Assembly (NCBI GenBank): GCA_024235895.1
Contig: JACKLM010000006.1
Coordinates: 1-64,000, forward strand
Length of the DNA stretch: 64,000 nucleotides
From: Burkholderiaceae bacterium
GTDB lineage: Bacteria > Pseudomonadota > Gammaproteobacteria > Burkholderiales > Burkholderiaceae_C
Direction of reading: 5' to 3'
Shown here: positions 9,015 through 17,768 of the stretch, piece by piece
Numbering within the stretch: position 1 is the first letter of the stretch
Layout of the letters: every line of letters begins with the position of its first letter
Program-made: the position numbers and the translations under genes
Notes under the pieces: model-generated
Databases searched by the model: none
Told to the model about the DNA's origin: nothing
Seen by the model: only the letters and a program-made list of their open reading frames with translations

Positions 9015-9622
9015 AGTCGACCTCGACCATCCGATGTCTCGTGCTCGCGGCGATGTGTGCGGCCCTGGCCGCCTGTGGCGAGCGCAACGCGAGTGCGCCG
9101 CCGGTGTCCCCCTTCCACGCGATCGACATCACCGGGGCAGCCTGGGGACACGACTTTCACCTCACCGACCACCTCGGCCGGCCGCGCAGCCTGGCCGACT
9201 TCAAAGGCCAGGTGGTGATGATCTTCTTCGGCTATACCCATTGCCCCGACATGTGCCCGACCACCCTGGCGCAGATGGCACAGTTGCGCGCCAAGCTGGG
9301 TCAGGATGCCCCGCGCGTACAGGGTCTGTTCGTCACGCTCGATCCGAAGCGCGACACGCCGGCCGTGCTCACGCAATACGTGCCCGCGTTCGACGCCAGT
9401 TTCCTCGGTCTGTACGCCGACGAGAAGACGACGGCTGAGGTCGCACGCGACTTCAAGATCTTCTTCAGCCCGCAGAAGCCGGACCCGCAGGGCCACTACA
9501 CCGTCGACCACAGCGGCGGCGTGTTCGTCTTCGATGCGCAGGGTCGGCTGCGGCTCATGCTGCGCCCGGGGTCCACCGTCGACGAGATGGCTGCCAACGT
9601 CAAACGTTTGCTCGGCTCGTGA
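9011..9622 (+). CDS. SCO1/SenC family copper-binding lipoprotein
   Basis: This 203-aa protein starts at a GTG that overlaps the previous stop. A lipobox (LAAC, Cys22) implies a lipid anchor in the periplasm. The SCO motif is intact: C78-PDM-C82 and distal H167 (VDHSGG) bind copper. SCO proteins metallate CuA of cytochrome oxidase or act as thiol reductases. With the adjacent PCu(A)C and TlpA-like proteins it forms a copper-insertion and redox set inside a resistance locus. Confidence 0.92.
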   Translation: MKSTSTIRCLVLAAMCAALAACGERNASAPPVSPFHAIDITGAAWGHDFHLTDHLGRPRSLADFKGQVVMIFFGYTHCPDMCPTTLAQMAQLRAKLGQDAPRVQGLFVTLDPKRDTPAVLTQYVPAFDASFLGLYADEKTTAEVARDFKIFFSPQKPDPQGHYTVDHSGGVFVFDAQGRLRLMLRPGSTVDEMAANVKRLLGS

Positions 9623-9666
9623 CCGAAGCACAGAACGCCCCCCATTTTCCAACCCGAAGGACCAAG

Positions 9667-10578
9667 ATGAAATCCAGGAAACACTTCGCACGCACGCTGC
9701 TGATCGCAGGACTCAGCGCCCTCGTGGCGGCGACTTCGGCCGGCGCGGCACGGGCTGTCACGTTGACCCATGTGCACGGCCTGTCGTACAGCTCCGACGG
9801 CGCCCGCTTGATGATCCCGAGCCACGACGGCCTGGCCGTCTACGGCGGCGGCAAATGGTCCAAGGCCGCAGGGCCGCAGCACGACTACATGGGCTATTCG
9901 GGCACGCGCGACGCGCTGTACAGCAGCGGCCACCCGGCGCCGGGTTCGGGCCTGACCAATCCCTTCGGCCTGATCAAGAGCACCGATGGCGGCCAGAGCT
10001 GGAAGAAACTCGGCCTCGACGGCGAGTCCGACTTTCACCTTTTGGCGACGAGCTACGGCACGAACGCCGTCTACGTCGTCAACCATGGCGCGAACTCGCG
10101 CATGAGCCAGCCCGGCATCTACTCGACGATGAACGACGGCCTGCGCTGGACGCGAGCGGCCGCGCGCGGCCTGAGCGCTGCGTTGAAGAGCCTGGCAGTG
10201 CATCCGAACGATGCCAAGCTGGTCGCCGCCGGCACCGATGACGGCTTGTATTTGTCGCGAGACGCAGCCGGGCAGTTCGAGCGGATCTACAGTGGTGCGC
10301 AAGTGCTGGCCGAGACCTTCGACCTCGACGGCCGGCACCTGTGGTTCAGCGCCTATGCCGGCAAGGCGTCGCTGATGCGCATCGCCCTCGATCTGGGCGC
10401 GACACCCGAGACGGTCTCGATCCCCGCACTGACCGAGGACGCCGTGGCCTACATCGCGCAGAACCCGGCGCGGCGCAGTGAACTGGCCATCGCCACCTTC
10501 AAGCGCAGCGTCTTCGTCAGCAAGGATGGCGGCCGCAACTGGACCGCCATCGCCCGGGACGGGGCGGCCCTCGAGTGA
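9667..10578 (+). CDS. F510_1955-type beta-propeller (sialidase-like) secreted protein
   Basis: I start at ATG 9667, preceded by AAGGA, giving 303 aa with a clear signal peptide (residues 8-30). The mature part has repeated Asp-box-like blades (KSTDGGQSWKK, SMNDGLRWTR-type and SKDGGRNWTA), as in sialidase/BNR propellers. Such proteins recur next to multicopper oxidases and SCO proteins in copper clusters and are annotated as F510_1955 family glycosylhydrolases. No catalytic glycosidase residues can be confirmed by eye, so enzymatic activity is doubtful. It probably acts in the periplasm. Confidence 0.78.
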   Translation: MKSRKHFARTLLIAGLSALVAATSAGAARAVTLTHVHGLSYSSDGARLMIPSHDGLAVYGGGKWSKAAGPQHDYMGYSGTRDALYSSGHPAPGSGLTNPFGLIKSTDGGQSWKKLGLDGESDFHLLATSYGTNAVYVVNHGANSRMSQPGIYSTMNDGLRWTRAAARGLSAALKSLAVHPNDAKLVAAGTDDGLYLSRDAAGQFERIYSGAQVLAETFDLDGRHLWFSAYAGKASLMRIALDLGATPETVSIPALTEDAVAYIAQNPARRSELAIATFKRSVFVSKDGGRNWTAIARDGAALE

Positions 10579-10606
10579 GCGGGTGCCCGCGCGCAAGGAG
10601 AAACCC

Positions 10607-12238
10607 ATGAACATCGATCGACGCCAGCTCGTGATCGGCACTGCCGGCGCAGCGGTCGCGCTCGCAGTGCCCACTTTCGCTGCGACCGTCCAAGACGAAG
10701 CCGACATTCACATTGAACTGCACGCCGCTCCCGACCGGATCGAGCTGCGTGCCGGCGCGCCGACTCGCGTCTGGCGCTACAAGTCACGCTTGCTGCGCGG
10801 CAACGCCGGCGTGCTGGATACGTCGATGCTGGCGCCCGTCATCCGCGTGCGTCGCGGCCAGCGCGTCCGCATCGACCTGATCAACGGCCTGCCCGAGTCG
10901 ACCATCATCCATTGGCATGGCCTGCATGTGCCCGAGGCCATGGACGGTCACCCGCGCTTCGCGGTCGCGCCCGGCGAGCGCTACGTCTACGACTTCGTGG
11001 TCGTCAACCGCGCCGGCAGCTACTGGTTCCACCCGCATCCGCATGGCCGCACTGGCAAGCAGGTGTACGCGGGACTCGCCGGCCTGTTCCTGGTCAGCGA
11101 CGACGAGGAGGGCGCGCTCGGCCTGCCCAGCGGCGCGCAGGACCTCCCGCTCGTGATCCAGGATCGCAATCTCGATGCCGACAACCAGTTCGTCTACCTG
11201 GACGGCGCGATCGGCGCGGGCGACGCGGCCGAGCCTCAGCGCCCAGGTCGCGGGATGATGGGCGGGGGAATGATGGGTGGCCGCATGGGCGGCGGCATGA
11301 TGGGCGGCCGGATGATGGGTGGCGGTATGGGCTCGATGATGGCCGCCATGATGGGCGTGCTCGGCGACAGGATGTTGATCAACGGCAGCCTGCAGGCTGG
11401 CCGAACCGTCGAGCGCCGCGCCTACCGCCTGCGTCTGCTCAACGCATCGAACACGCGCAGCTACAAGCTGGCCTGGCACGATGGAACGCCGCTGACCGTG
11501 ATCGGCACGGATGGCGGTCTGCTGGCCGCGCCGCTGCAGCGCGACTACGTGATGCTGGCGCCGGCCGAGCGCGTCGATCTGTGGGTCGACTTCGGCCGCT
11601 GGGCGGCCGGGTCCGAGCTGGCGCTGCGCAGCCTGGGCTTCGAAGGCGGCATCGACATGGGCGGGATGATGGGCGGCGGCACGGCGCTGGCCGACGGGGC
11701 GGCGTTCGTCGTGTACCGCTTCAGGATCGGCGAGGACGCTGCGCAGGCGTCGACCTTGCCAGCGCGCTTGACAGCTATCCCGTCCGCCGAACCGCGGCTG
11801 GCAGTCAACTTTGCCCGCCCCAAGGTCTTCGAACTGACCATGGGCATGATGGTCTGGGGAATCAACGGCGCGGGCTTCGACATGCTCGGCGCGACCGAAC
11901 TCGAGACCGTCAAACTCGGCACGCAAGAGGTCTGGGAGTTCCGCAACGACGGGCGCGGATCAATGATGGGCATGGTCATGCCGCACTCGATGCATGTGCA
12001 CGGCCTGCAGTTTCGCGTCATCGAGCGTTCGGTATCGCGCAAGTTCGCCGACGACTACGAGAGCATCAAGGCCGGCCTCCTCGACGAGGGCTGGAAGGAC
12101 ACCGTGCTGGTGATGCCGGGCGAGCGTGTGCGCATCCTGCTGCGCTTCGCCGACTACCCCGGCCTCTTCCTCTACCACTGCCACATGCTGGAGCATGAAG
12201 ACTCCGGCCTGATGCGCAACTACCGCGTGCTGGCCTAG
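10607..12238 (+). CDS. CueO/CopA-type multicopper oxidase with Met-rich insert
   Basis: This 543-aa enzyme starts at ATG 10607 (AAGGAG upstream). The RRQLVIG motif before a hydrophobic stretch indicates Tat export. All four copper motifs are visible: HWHG at 102-105, FHPHPHG at 141-147, HSMHVHG in the C-terminal half, and HCHMLEHEDSGLM near the end. It should oxidise Cu(I) to less toxic Cu(II) in the periplasm. An insert of about 45 residues near 208-252 consists mostly of Met and Gly (repeats of MMGG), comparable in role to the Met-rich loop of CueO, and a shorter one (MGGMMGGG) follows. It is part of the same run of + strand genes. Confidence 0.93.
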   Translation: MNIDRRQLVIGTAGAAVALAVPTFAATVQDEADIHIELHAAPDRIELRAGAPTRVWRYKSRLLRGNAGVLDTSMLAPVIRVRRGQRVRIDLINGLPESTIIHWHGLHVPEAMDGHPRFAVAPGERYVYDFVVVNRAGSYWFHPHPHGRTGKQVYAGLAGLFLVSDDEEGALGLPSGAQDLPLVIQDRNLDADNQFVYLDGAIGAGDAAEPQRPGRGMMGGGMMGGRMGGGMMGGRMMGGGMGSMMAAMMGVLGDRMLINGSLQAGRTVERRAYRLRLLNASNTRSYKLAWHDGTPLTVIGTDGGLLAAPLQRDYVMLAPAERVDLWVDFGRWAAGSELALRSLGFEGGIDMGGMMGGGTALADGAAFVVYRFRIGEDAAQASTLPARLTAIPSAEPRLAVNFARPKVFELTMGMMVWGINGAGFDMLGATELETVKLGTQEVWEFRNDGRGSMMGMVMPHSMHVHGLQFRVIERSVSRKFADDYESIKAGLLDEGWKDTVLVMPGERVRILLRFADYPGLFLYHCHMLEHEDSGLMRNYRVLA

Positions 12239-12240
12239 CC

Positions 12241-12982
12241 ATGAAAGCCGCATTCCAGTGCTGGGCCGCCGCGATGCTCGTCGCAACCGCGGCGCATGCC
12301 GACGAAGCGGCCGTGCGCGCGACGCTGCAGCGCACGTTCCCGAACGCAGTTCCTGAACTGCGCAAGGCACCCGTCGGGGGCCTGGTCGAGGCCGCGATCG
12401 ACGGTCAGGTGTTCTACGTCAGCGAGGACGGACGCTACATCCTGGGCGGTCCCCTGGTCGACGTCACGGCGAACCGCAACCTCACCGAGGATCGGCTCGC
12501 ACAGGTCAACGCCATACCCTTCGACAAGCTCACGCTGGACTGGTCGATCAAGCTGGTCAAAGGGTAGGGGCGAGCGCCGCATCGCGATCTTCGAGGACCC
12601 GGATTGCCCCTACTGCAAGGCGCTCGAGAAGACCCTGCAGGAGGTCGACAACCTGACCATTCACGTCTTCCTGTTCCCGATCGACCAGTTGCATCCGCAG
12701 GCCGCCGCCAAGTCGCGCGCGGTCTGGTGTGCCCCCGACCGGGCCAAGGCATGGGGCGAGATCATGCACAGCGGGGCGGTGCCCACGGGGCCGGCTGACT
12801 GTGCCAACCCGATCGACGACATCGCGGTGTTCGCCAGGCAGCACCGGATCAACGGCACACCGACCATCGTGCTGGCCGACGGGCGCCGTCTGGTCGGGGC
12901 CTTGCCGCTCGCGGCGCTGGAGAAGGAACTGCGGCGATCGGTGCGGCCGGTGGGTGCAGGCACGAAAGGAGCAGGGCGATGA
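12241..12982 (+). pseudogene. dsbC: DsbC-like disulfide isomerase split by a +1 frameshift
   Basis: The first frame (12241-12567) encodes a signal peptide and a DsbC N-terminal dimerisation domain, ending LDWSIKLVKG then TAG. The next frame continues with GERRIAIFEDPDCPYCK, the catalytic thioredoxin domain with active site CPYC, to a stop at 12982. Removing one G from the GGG run at about 12562-12564 restores a single protein of about 246 aa with normal DsbC order. It is therefore a recent frameshift, a sequencing error, or less likely programmed +1 frameshifting. The intact product would isomerise periplasmic disulfides and be reduced by the DsbD encoded downstream. The downstream start overlaps its stop, which suggests the frame was functional until recently. 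Confidence 0.85.
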
Positions 12983-13533
12983 AGAAGCAACGGACCGGGC
13001 ACCGCGTTGGCGCCGCCAAGACCGGGGCGGTCGGGCCGACGAAGCGGCCGCTCACGACGGCCCTTCTGATTGGCGCGTTGACCCTGGCTTGCGCCGTCGT
13101 GTCGGCGATCTGGCTCGCTCCGGTCCCGAAGGCCGCGCGCGCGGACGCAGCGGCGCGCAGCGCTGCGCCGGCGGAGGGGTCGGCCTGGAAGGTGGGCATG
13201 CTGCGGCCGGACGGCCTGCGCATCATCGTGACCGGAAGCGACGACGCATCGAAGGTGCTCGACGCCGAGCAGTTCTCCAGGTCCGACGTCCGGCACGGCT
13301 ACTGGGTCGCCGCGCAGATCCCGGCCGTACTGAACAAGCTCTACTGCTGGTGCGGCTGCGAGAACCGCGGCGTGCACCGATCGAACCTGCAGTGCTTCGA
13401 GGACGGGATGGCCGAGGACTGCGAGGTCTGCCTGGGTACCGCCGAGATTGCCTACGACATGACGAGCAAGGGCATCACCGATGCGGCGCAGATCCAGGCC
13501 GCCGTCGACGTGCATTGGGGGCCGAACCGATGA
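12979..13533 (+). CDS. PCYCGC-motif-containing membrane-anchored protein
   Basis: This 184-aa protein has an N-terminal helix (residues 27-47) and a periplasmic domain with a Cys-rich signature YCWCGCENRGVH, followed by LQCFED and DCEVCLG. This matches the PCYCGC family, whose members are small exported Cys-rich proteins of poorly known function. The six or so clustered Cys suggest metal binding or disulfide chemistry. It overlaps both neighbours by 4 nt and lies between DsbC and DsbD genes, so it may be a client of that thiol pathway. Confidence 0.83.
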   Translation: MKKQRTGHRVGAAKTGAVGPTKRPLTTALLIGALTLACAVVSAIWLAPVPKAARADAAARSAAPAEGSAWKVGMLRPDGLRIIVTGSDDASKVLDAEQFSRSDVRHGYWVAAQIPAVLNKLYCWCGCENRGVHRSNLQCFEDGMAEDCEVCLGTAEIAYDMTSKGITDAAQIQAAVDVHWGPNR

Positions 13534-15452
13534 GCGCGTGGATCGCCTGGCGCCGGCTGGTCTGGCTGTGCCTGGCGGCGTCGACCGGCGTGCTCGCGCA
13601 GCCCGGCGCGGCGGGCCGGAGCCCGGTGCCACAGGCCACGGCCGTGCCAGCGGCAACCGGCGCGCTGGAGAGGGTGCGCAGCTGGCTTAAGGGCGACACC
13701 GGCCAGCCTGAACTGTTGCCGCCGGACCAGGCCTTTCAGATCGCGGCGCGGGCAAAGGACGCGACCTCGCTGAGCGTCGAGTTGACGCCGGCCCGCGACT
13801 ACTACCTGTACCGCGACCGCATCAGCTTCAGCGTCGTTGCACCGGCGGGCGTTTCAGTGGCCGGGGTGGCGCTGCCGCCGGGCGAGCCCAAGGCCGACCC
13901 GACGTTCGGTACGGTTCAGGTCTATCACCGGCCGTTCGAGGCCACCGTCACCCTTCATCAAACTGCGGACCCCGCCGACCGGATCGAACTGCGCGCAAGT
14001 TACCAGGGCTGCAACGAGCCCTTGGGGGTCTGCTACCCGCCGATCGAGAAGACGGTCACGGTGGCCATGTCCAGCACCGTCGGCGCCACTGCGTCGCCGT
14101 CGACAGCCGCTGCGCAGTCTGCCGCTGCCCCCGCCACCGACGGCTCGGACGCCCACGCCGTTCGGCAACTGTTCGCGCACGGCGGCCGCTGGGCGGTGGT
14201 GGCGGCGTTCTTCGGCTTCGGACTGCTGCTGGCCTTCACGCCCTGCATGCTGCCGATGATCCCCATCCTGTCCGGCATCATCGTGGGCCACGGGCAGCGC
14301 CTAACCCGACGCCATGCGATTGGCCTGTCGGCCGTCTACGTGCTGGCGATGGCCGTCACCTACGCGCTGGCCGGCGTGGCAGCCGGGCTCGCCGGCACGC
14401 TGCTGTCGGCCTACCTGCAGAACCCGTGGGTGCTCGGCAGCTTTGCAGCGATCTTCGTCTTGTTGGCGCTGTCGATGTTCGGGCTGTACGAGCTGCAATT
14501 GCCGGCAACGCTCCAGAGCCGGCTTGCTGCCGCGAGCGGACGGATCCGGGGCGGCAAGGCGATCGGCGCCTTCCTGATGGGCGTGCTGTCCGCGCTCATC
14601 GTCGGACCCTGTGTCGCCGCGCCGTTGGCGGGGGCCTTGCTCTACATCGGGCAGACGCACGACGTCGTGCTCGGTGGCACGGCGCTGTTTGCGATGGCGA
14701 TCGGCATGGGTGTGCCCCTGCTGGTCGTCGGCGCGACGGCGGGGTCCCTGCTGCCCAAGGCTGGGCCCTGGACCGAGGCGATCAAGCGCGTCTTCGGCGT
14801 GACCATGCTCGCGATGGCGGTCTACACCGTGTCGCCGGTGATTCCGGTGGTTGCCCAGCAACTGCTCTGGGCGGCGCTGCTGATCGTTCCCGCCATCTAC
14901 CTGCACGCGCTCGATCCCCTGCCGGCCGACGCGCCCGGCCACCGGCGTCTGTTCAAGGGAGTCGGCGTGCTGTCCTTACTGGTCGGCGCGGCCATGCTGC
15001 TGGGAGCCCTGTCGGGGCATCGCGAGATCCTGCAGCCGCTGGCGGGGCTGCGAGGAGGCGAACGGACCGAGCGGCGCGAACTGGCCTTCCAGCCCGTCAC
15101 CAGCGTCGCCGATCTGGACGCGCGCCTTCGGGCCGCCCGCGGTCGCCCCGTGATGCTGGACTTCTGGGCCGAGTGGTGCGTGTCGTGCAAGGAAATGGAC
15201 CAGTTCACCTTCAGCGACACGCGCGTCCAGTCGCGGTTGAAGGAGTCGCTCCTGTTGCGCGCCGATGTCACGGCCAACAACGCCGACGACCAGGCGCTGT
15301 TGCGCCGTTTCGGCCTCTTCGGCCCGCCGGGCATCGTGTTCTTCGACCGCGGTGGCCGCGAGGTGGCATTCCGGGTGATCGGGTTCCAGCCGCCCGAACA
15401 GTTCCTCGCCTCGCTCGATCGCGCCGACCCCCCGCGAGCGGCGCCCTACTAG
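13530..15452 (+). CDS. dsbD: DsbD thiol:disulfide interchange protein
   Basis: This 640-aa protein starts at an ATG that overlaps the previous stop; the frame is open upstream but not coding there. It has the three-part DsbD layout: a signal peptide and alpha domain (redox pair in YQGCNEPLGVCYPP), eight membrane helices with CMLPMIP and GPCVAAPL, and a C-terminal thioredoxin-like domain with WCVSCKEM. It carries electrons from cytoplasmic thioredoxin to periplasmic DsbC, TlpA- and CcmG-type proteins. Several candidate acceptors are encoded within 8 kb, consistent with a dedicated reducing system for copper handling. Confidence 0.95.
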   Translation: MSAWIAWRRLVWLCLAASTGVLAQPGAAGRSPVPQATAVPAATGALERVRSWLKGDTGQPELLPPDQAFQIAARAKDATSLSVELTPARDYYLYRDRISFSVVAPAGVSVAGVALPPGEPKADPTFGTVQVYHRPFEATVTLHQTADPADRIELRASYQGCNEPLGVCYPPIEKTVTVAMSSTVGATASPSTAAAQSAAAPATDGSDAHAVRQLFAHGGRWAVVAAFFGFGLLLAFTPCMLPMIPILSGIIVGHGQRLTRRHAIGLSAVYVLAMAVTYALAGVAAGLAGTLLSAYLQNPWVLGSFAAIFVLLALSMFGLYELQLPATLQSRLAAASGRIRGGKAIGAFLMGVLSALIVGPCVAAPLAGALLYIGQTHDVVLGGTALFAMAIGMGVPLLVVGATAGSLLPKAGPWTEAIKRVFGVTMLAMAVYTVSPVIPVVAQQLLWAALLIVPAIYLHALDPLPADAPGHRRLFKGVGVLSLLVGAAMLLGALSGHREILQPLAGLRGGERTERRELAFQPVTSVADLDARLRAARGRPVMLDFWAEWCVSCKEMDQFTFSDTRVQSRLKESLLLRADVTANNADDQALLRRFGLFGPPGIVFFDRGGREVAFRVIGFQPPEQFLASLDRADPPRAAPY

Positions 15453-15464
15453 AAGGAATCCGGG

Positions 15465-16016
15465 ATGGATGTCTTGGCTCATGCCCTGTGGGCCGGCGCC
15501 GGCATGTTGCTCGCACGACGCCGCTGGGCCATCACGCCGCGAACCGCGGCGGCAACCGTCGCGCTCGCGGTGGCGCCGGACATCCCGCACCTGCTGCCCA
15601 TCCTGGGCTGGTCGGTGTTCGGCGCGGGCAACGCGGCGACTGTCAAGGGTTATGCGATCGCCGTGCCGGGACAAGAGCCCGCGGTCCCACCCGGGGTCGA
15701 TTGGCTCTCGCACAACCTGCACTGCGTCACGCACAGCGCCATCGTGGCGGCAGTGGCCACCTTGCTGCTCTGGATCTGGCTGCGGTCGTTGTGGGTTCCG
15801 TTGCTCGGCTGGTGGTCACACGTTGTCATCGATGTTTTCACGCATTCGGTCGACTACTACCCGTCGCCGGTGCTCTGGCCGATCACGCGCCAGGGCTTCG
15901 ACGGCGTGGCCTGGAACACGCCGCTCTTCATGACGCTGAACTATCTGGCGTTGGCGGCGACCTACCTGTGGCTGCTCCGGCAACGCCGGCCAGCTCGCGT
16001 GGGGAGCCGCAACTGA
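15465..16016 (+). CDS. membrane-bound metal-dependent hydrolase-like protein (YdjM/DUF457 type)
   Basis: This 183-aa protein has four to five predicted helices with conserved His/Asp residues on the helix ends: MDVLAHALWAG, APDIPHLLP, THSAI and WSHVVIDVFTHSVDYY. That pattern fits the YdjM-like inner-membrane family annotated as metal-dependent hydrolases. The substrate is unknown. It follows dsbD by 12 nt with an AAGGAA ribosome-binding site and is likely cotranscribed. Confidence 0.75.
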   Translation: MDVLAHALWAGAGMLLARRRWAITPRTAAATVALAVAPDIPHLLPILGWSVFGAGNAATVKGYAIAVPGQEPAVPPGVDWLSHNLHCVTHSAIVAAVATLLLWIWLRSLWVPLLGWWSHVVIDVFTHSVDYYPSPVLWPITRQGFDGVAWNTPLFMTLNYLALAATYLWLLRQRRPARVGSRN

Positions 16017-16245
16017 AGTCCTGCTGCACGGCACCGCGGCTGGCCGCGGCATCGAGCTTGGCGCCGCTGCTGTTGGCTGTGCCGGGGCCCGCCGTCGCCC
16101 ATGGCAGGCCAGTTGCGGGACAGGATTGGCTGGCCGCGTGGCCGATCGGCCATCGTCCCGCTGGCGGTCAGAGCCACCATGGTCCTGCTGGCGGTTTGGT
16201 TGTCGGCATCGGACGCGCTGCCGCACCCCTGGTGAACGGAATCTC
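16017..16245. other. intergenic stretch with signal-peptide-like remnant
   Basis: No intact gene is seen. One frame running on from 16013 encodes a convincing signal peptide (LAAASSLAPLLLAVPGPAVA) followed by HGRPVAGQDWLAAW but has no good start codon. A neighbouring frame encodes a hydrophobic tail (TMVLLAVWLSASDALPHPW) ending in a stop at 16233-16235. Together they look like a decayed small exported or membrane protein with a frameshift and loss of its start. Confidence 0.35.
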
Positions 16246-16887
16246 ATGAAAAAGCCGCCATCCCCCGCCGAAGCTCGCCACGTGCAGTCGGACAGCGATC
16301 GAGCGCCTGGAAAGCTGCGACGGATTCGCTGGGCGTTTCTCGTCCCGCTGCTGGCTTTCGGCGTGCTCGCGCTGGTGCTGGGCGTCGGCCTATCGCGCGA
16401 TCCGCGCGAGGTGCCCTCGCCGCTGATCGGCAAACCTGCGCCGCATTTCGAGTTGCCGGCAGTCAAGGGCCGAGCGCAAGGTCTCGCGACGCGCAACCTG
16501 AGGGGCGAAGTCTCGCTGGTCAATGTCTTCGCTTCATGGTGCGTGGCCTGTCGGGAGGAGCACCCGGTGCTGGTCGCGCTGGCGCGCCGCAATCTCGTTC
16601 CGATCCACGGTCTGAACTACAAGGACAAGCCCGATGACGCGGCGGCCTGGCTGGACCGCTGGGGCGATCCTTACACACGCACCGGTGCGGACATCGACGG
16701 GCGGGTCGGCATCGACTGGGGCGTCTACGGTGTTCCGGAGACCTTCGTCATCGATCCGCAGGGGCGCATCGCCTACAAGCACATCGGCCCGATGACAGAG
16801 GACTTTGTGCGCAGCAAGCTCGTGCCGATGATCGACGAGATAAGGCGCCGTGGTTTGTCCGCCGGGGAGAAGGCGAACCCTGGATGA
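16246..16887 (+). CDS. DsbE/CcmG-like thioredoxin
   Basis: This 213-aa protein starts at ATG 16246. A membrane anchor spans residues 30-50, followed by PLIGKPAPHFELP and the active site WCVAC at 98-102, with the GVYGVPETFVID cis-Pro loop typical of CcmG/DsbE. CcmG reduces apocytochrome c for haem attachment. No other ccm genes are in the window, so here it may supply reductant for the two cytochromes or for copper proteins. It is the last gene of the copper/thiol run; merR faces it 31 nt downstream. Confidence 0.9.
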   Translation: MKKPPSPAEARHVQSDSDRAPGKLRRIRWAFLVPLLAFGVLALVLGVGLSRDPREVPSPLIGKPAPHFELPAVKGRAQGLATRNLRGEVSLVNVFASWCVACREEHPVLVALARRNLVPIHGLNYKDKPDDAAAWLDRWGDPYTRTGADIDGRVGIDWGVYGVPETFVIDPQGRIAYKHIGPMTEDFVRSKLVPMIDEIRRRGLSAGEKANPG

Positions 16888-16918
16888 TCGATCGGACTAC
16901 CGGATGGAGCTCGAGCGG

Positions 16919-17335
16919 TCAGGGATTCTGGCCCTTCTGCAGCGCCGCGATGATCGGACAGCAGATGTTGCCCCGGTGCTTGCCGCAGCGATCGATCAGA
17001 CCCTTCAAGGCGCGTTCGATGCGACGCAGGTTGCGGAGCTTGTCGCGCACATCGGCGAGCTTGTCTTGCGCGAGCCCGCGCGCTTCTTGGCAGTGCGTGC
17101 CGTCCTCGAGCACAAGCAAGGCGGCCACTTCCTCGAGGCTGAAGCCCAGGCGCTGCGACGACTTGATGAAGCGCACGCGAGCCGCGTCGTCCACGCCATA
17201 GCGCCGTACGCCACCCGACGGCCGATCGGGTTCGGCCAACAGACCCTTGCGCTGGTAGAAGCGGATCGTTTCGACCCCGACGTCTGCCGAGGCCGCCAAG
17301 GCGCCGATCGTGAGGTGCTCTGTTCGCTTGTCCAT
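16919..17335 (-). CDS. merR: MerR mercury-responsive regulator
   Basis: This 138-aa activator starts at 17335, the MDKRTEHLTIGALA methionine; the frame is open upstream but crosses the promoter and merT. It has the winged-helix DNA-binding domain (TIGALAASADVGVETIRFYQRKG split over 9-31), a dimerisation helix, and Cys82, Cys117 and Cys126, the exact Hg(II) ligand positions of Tn501-type MerR. It represses and, with Hg(II), activates the divergent merTPA promoter 5 nt away by untwisting the 19-bp spacer. Confidence 0.96.
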   Translation of the reverse strand: MDKRTEHLTIGALAASADVGVETIRFYQRKGLLAEPDRPSGGVRRYGVDDAARVRFIKSSQRLGFSLEEVAALLVLEDGTHCQEARGLAQDKLADVRDKLRNLRRIERALKGLIDRCGKHRGNICCPIIAALQKGQNP

Positions 17336-17339
17336 GCCC

Positions 17340-17370
17340 TTGACTCCGTACCACGGTACGGTTCTAAGCT
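17340..17370 (+). promoter_or_regulatory. mer operator-promoter (PmerT)
   Basis: The -35 box TTGACT (17340-17345) and -10 box TAAGCT (17365-17370) are separated by 19 bp, the long spacer typical of MerR-controlled promoters. The spacer holds the dyad CCGTAC-CACG-GTACGG (17346-17361), matching the classic mer operator. Expected transcription start is about 17377, only two nucleotides before the merT ATG. Confidence 0.95.
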
Positions 17371-17378
17371 TAACCGCC

Positions 17379-17756
17379 ATGAATGCTCCCCGGACGGAGT
17401 CATCGAATGACGAGGCGCGCAACAGCCGTGGCGCACTGGCCGCGGGAGGCCTCGCCGCGATTCTGGCCTCGACCTGCTGCCTCGGGCCACTGGTGCTGCT
17501 GTCGCTGGGTTTCAGCGGCGCCTGGATCGCCAACCTGACGGCACTTGAACCCTATCGACCGGCCTTCGTCGGCGTGGCACTCATGGCGCTCTTCATTGCG
17601 GGTCGCCGCATCTTCAGACCCGCGGCCGAATGCACGCCGGGCGAGGTCTGCGCCGCTGCGCAGGTACGCACAGCCCGCAAGATCGCGTTCTGGCTTGTCG
17701 CGGCACTGGTGAGCGTCGGGCTGGTCTTCCCATGGATCGCCCCCTGGTTCTACTGA
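17379..17756 (+). CDS. merT: MerT mercuric transport protein
   Basis: This 125-aa inner-membrane protein has three helices. The Cys pair in the first helix (C33-C34, ASTCCLGP) and the second pair in the loop (C85 and C91, ECTPGEVC) are the Hg(II) relay residues. It imports Hg(II) delivered by MerP for reduction in the cytoplasm. The first in-frame ATG at 17379 is only two nucleotides past the predicted transcription start, so translation may be nearly leaderless; no Shine-Dalgarno sequence precedes it and no other in-frame start is obvious. Confidence 0.95.
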   Translation: MNAPRTESSNDEARNSRGALAAGGLAAILASTCCLGPLVLLSLGFSGAWIANLTALEPYRPAFVGVALMALFIAGRRIFRPAAECTPGEVCAAAQVRTARKIAFWLVAALVSVGLVFPWIAPWFY

Positions 17757-17768
17757 AAGGAAGTCCAC

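Noticed and set aside
9496..10707. 403-aa minus-strand ORF across the SCO and propeller genes
   Set aside because: Spans three real + strand genes and has shadow-frame composition.
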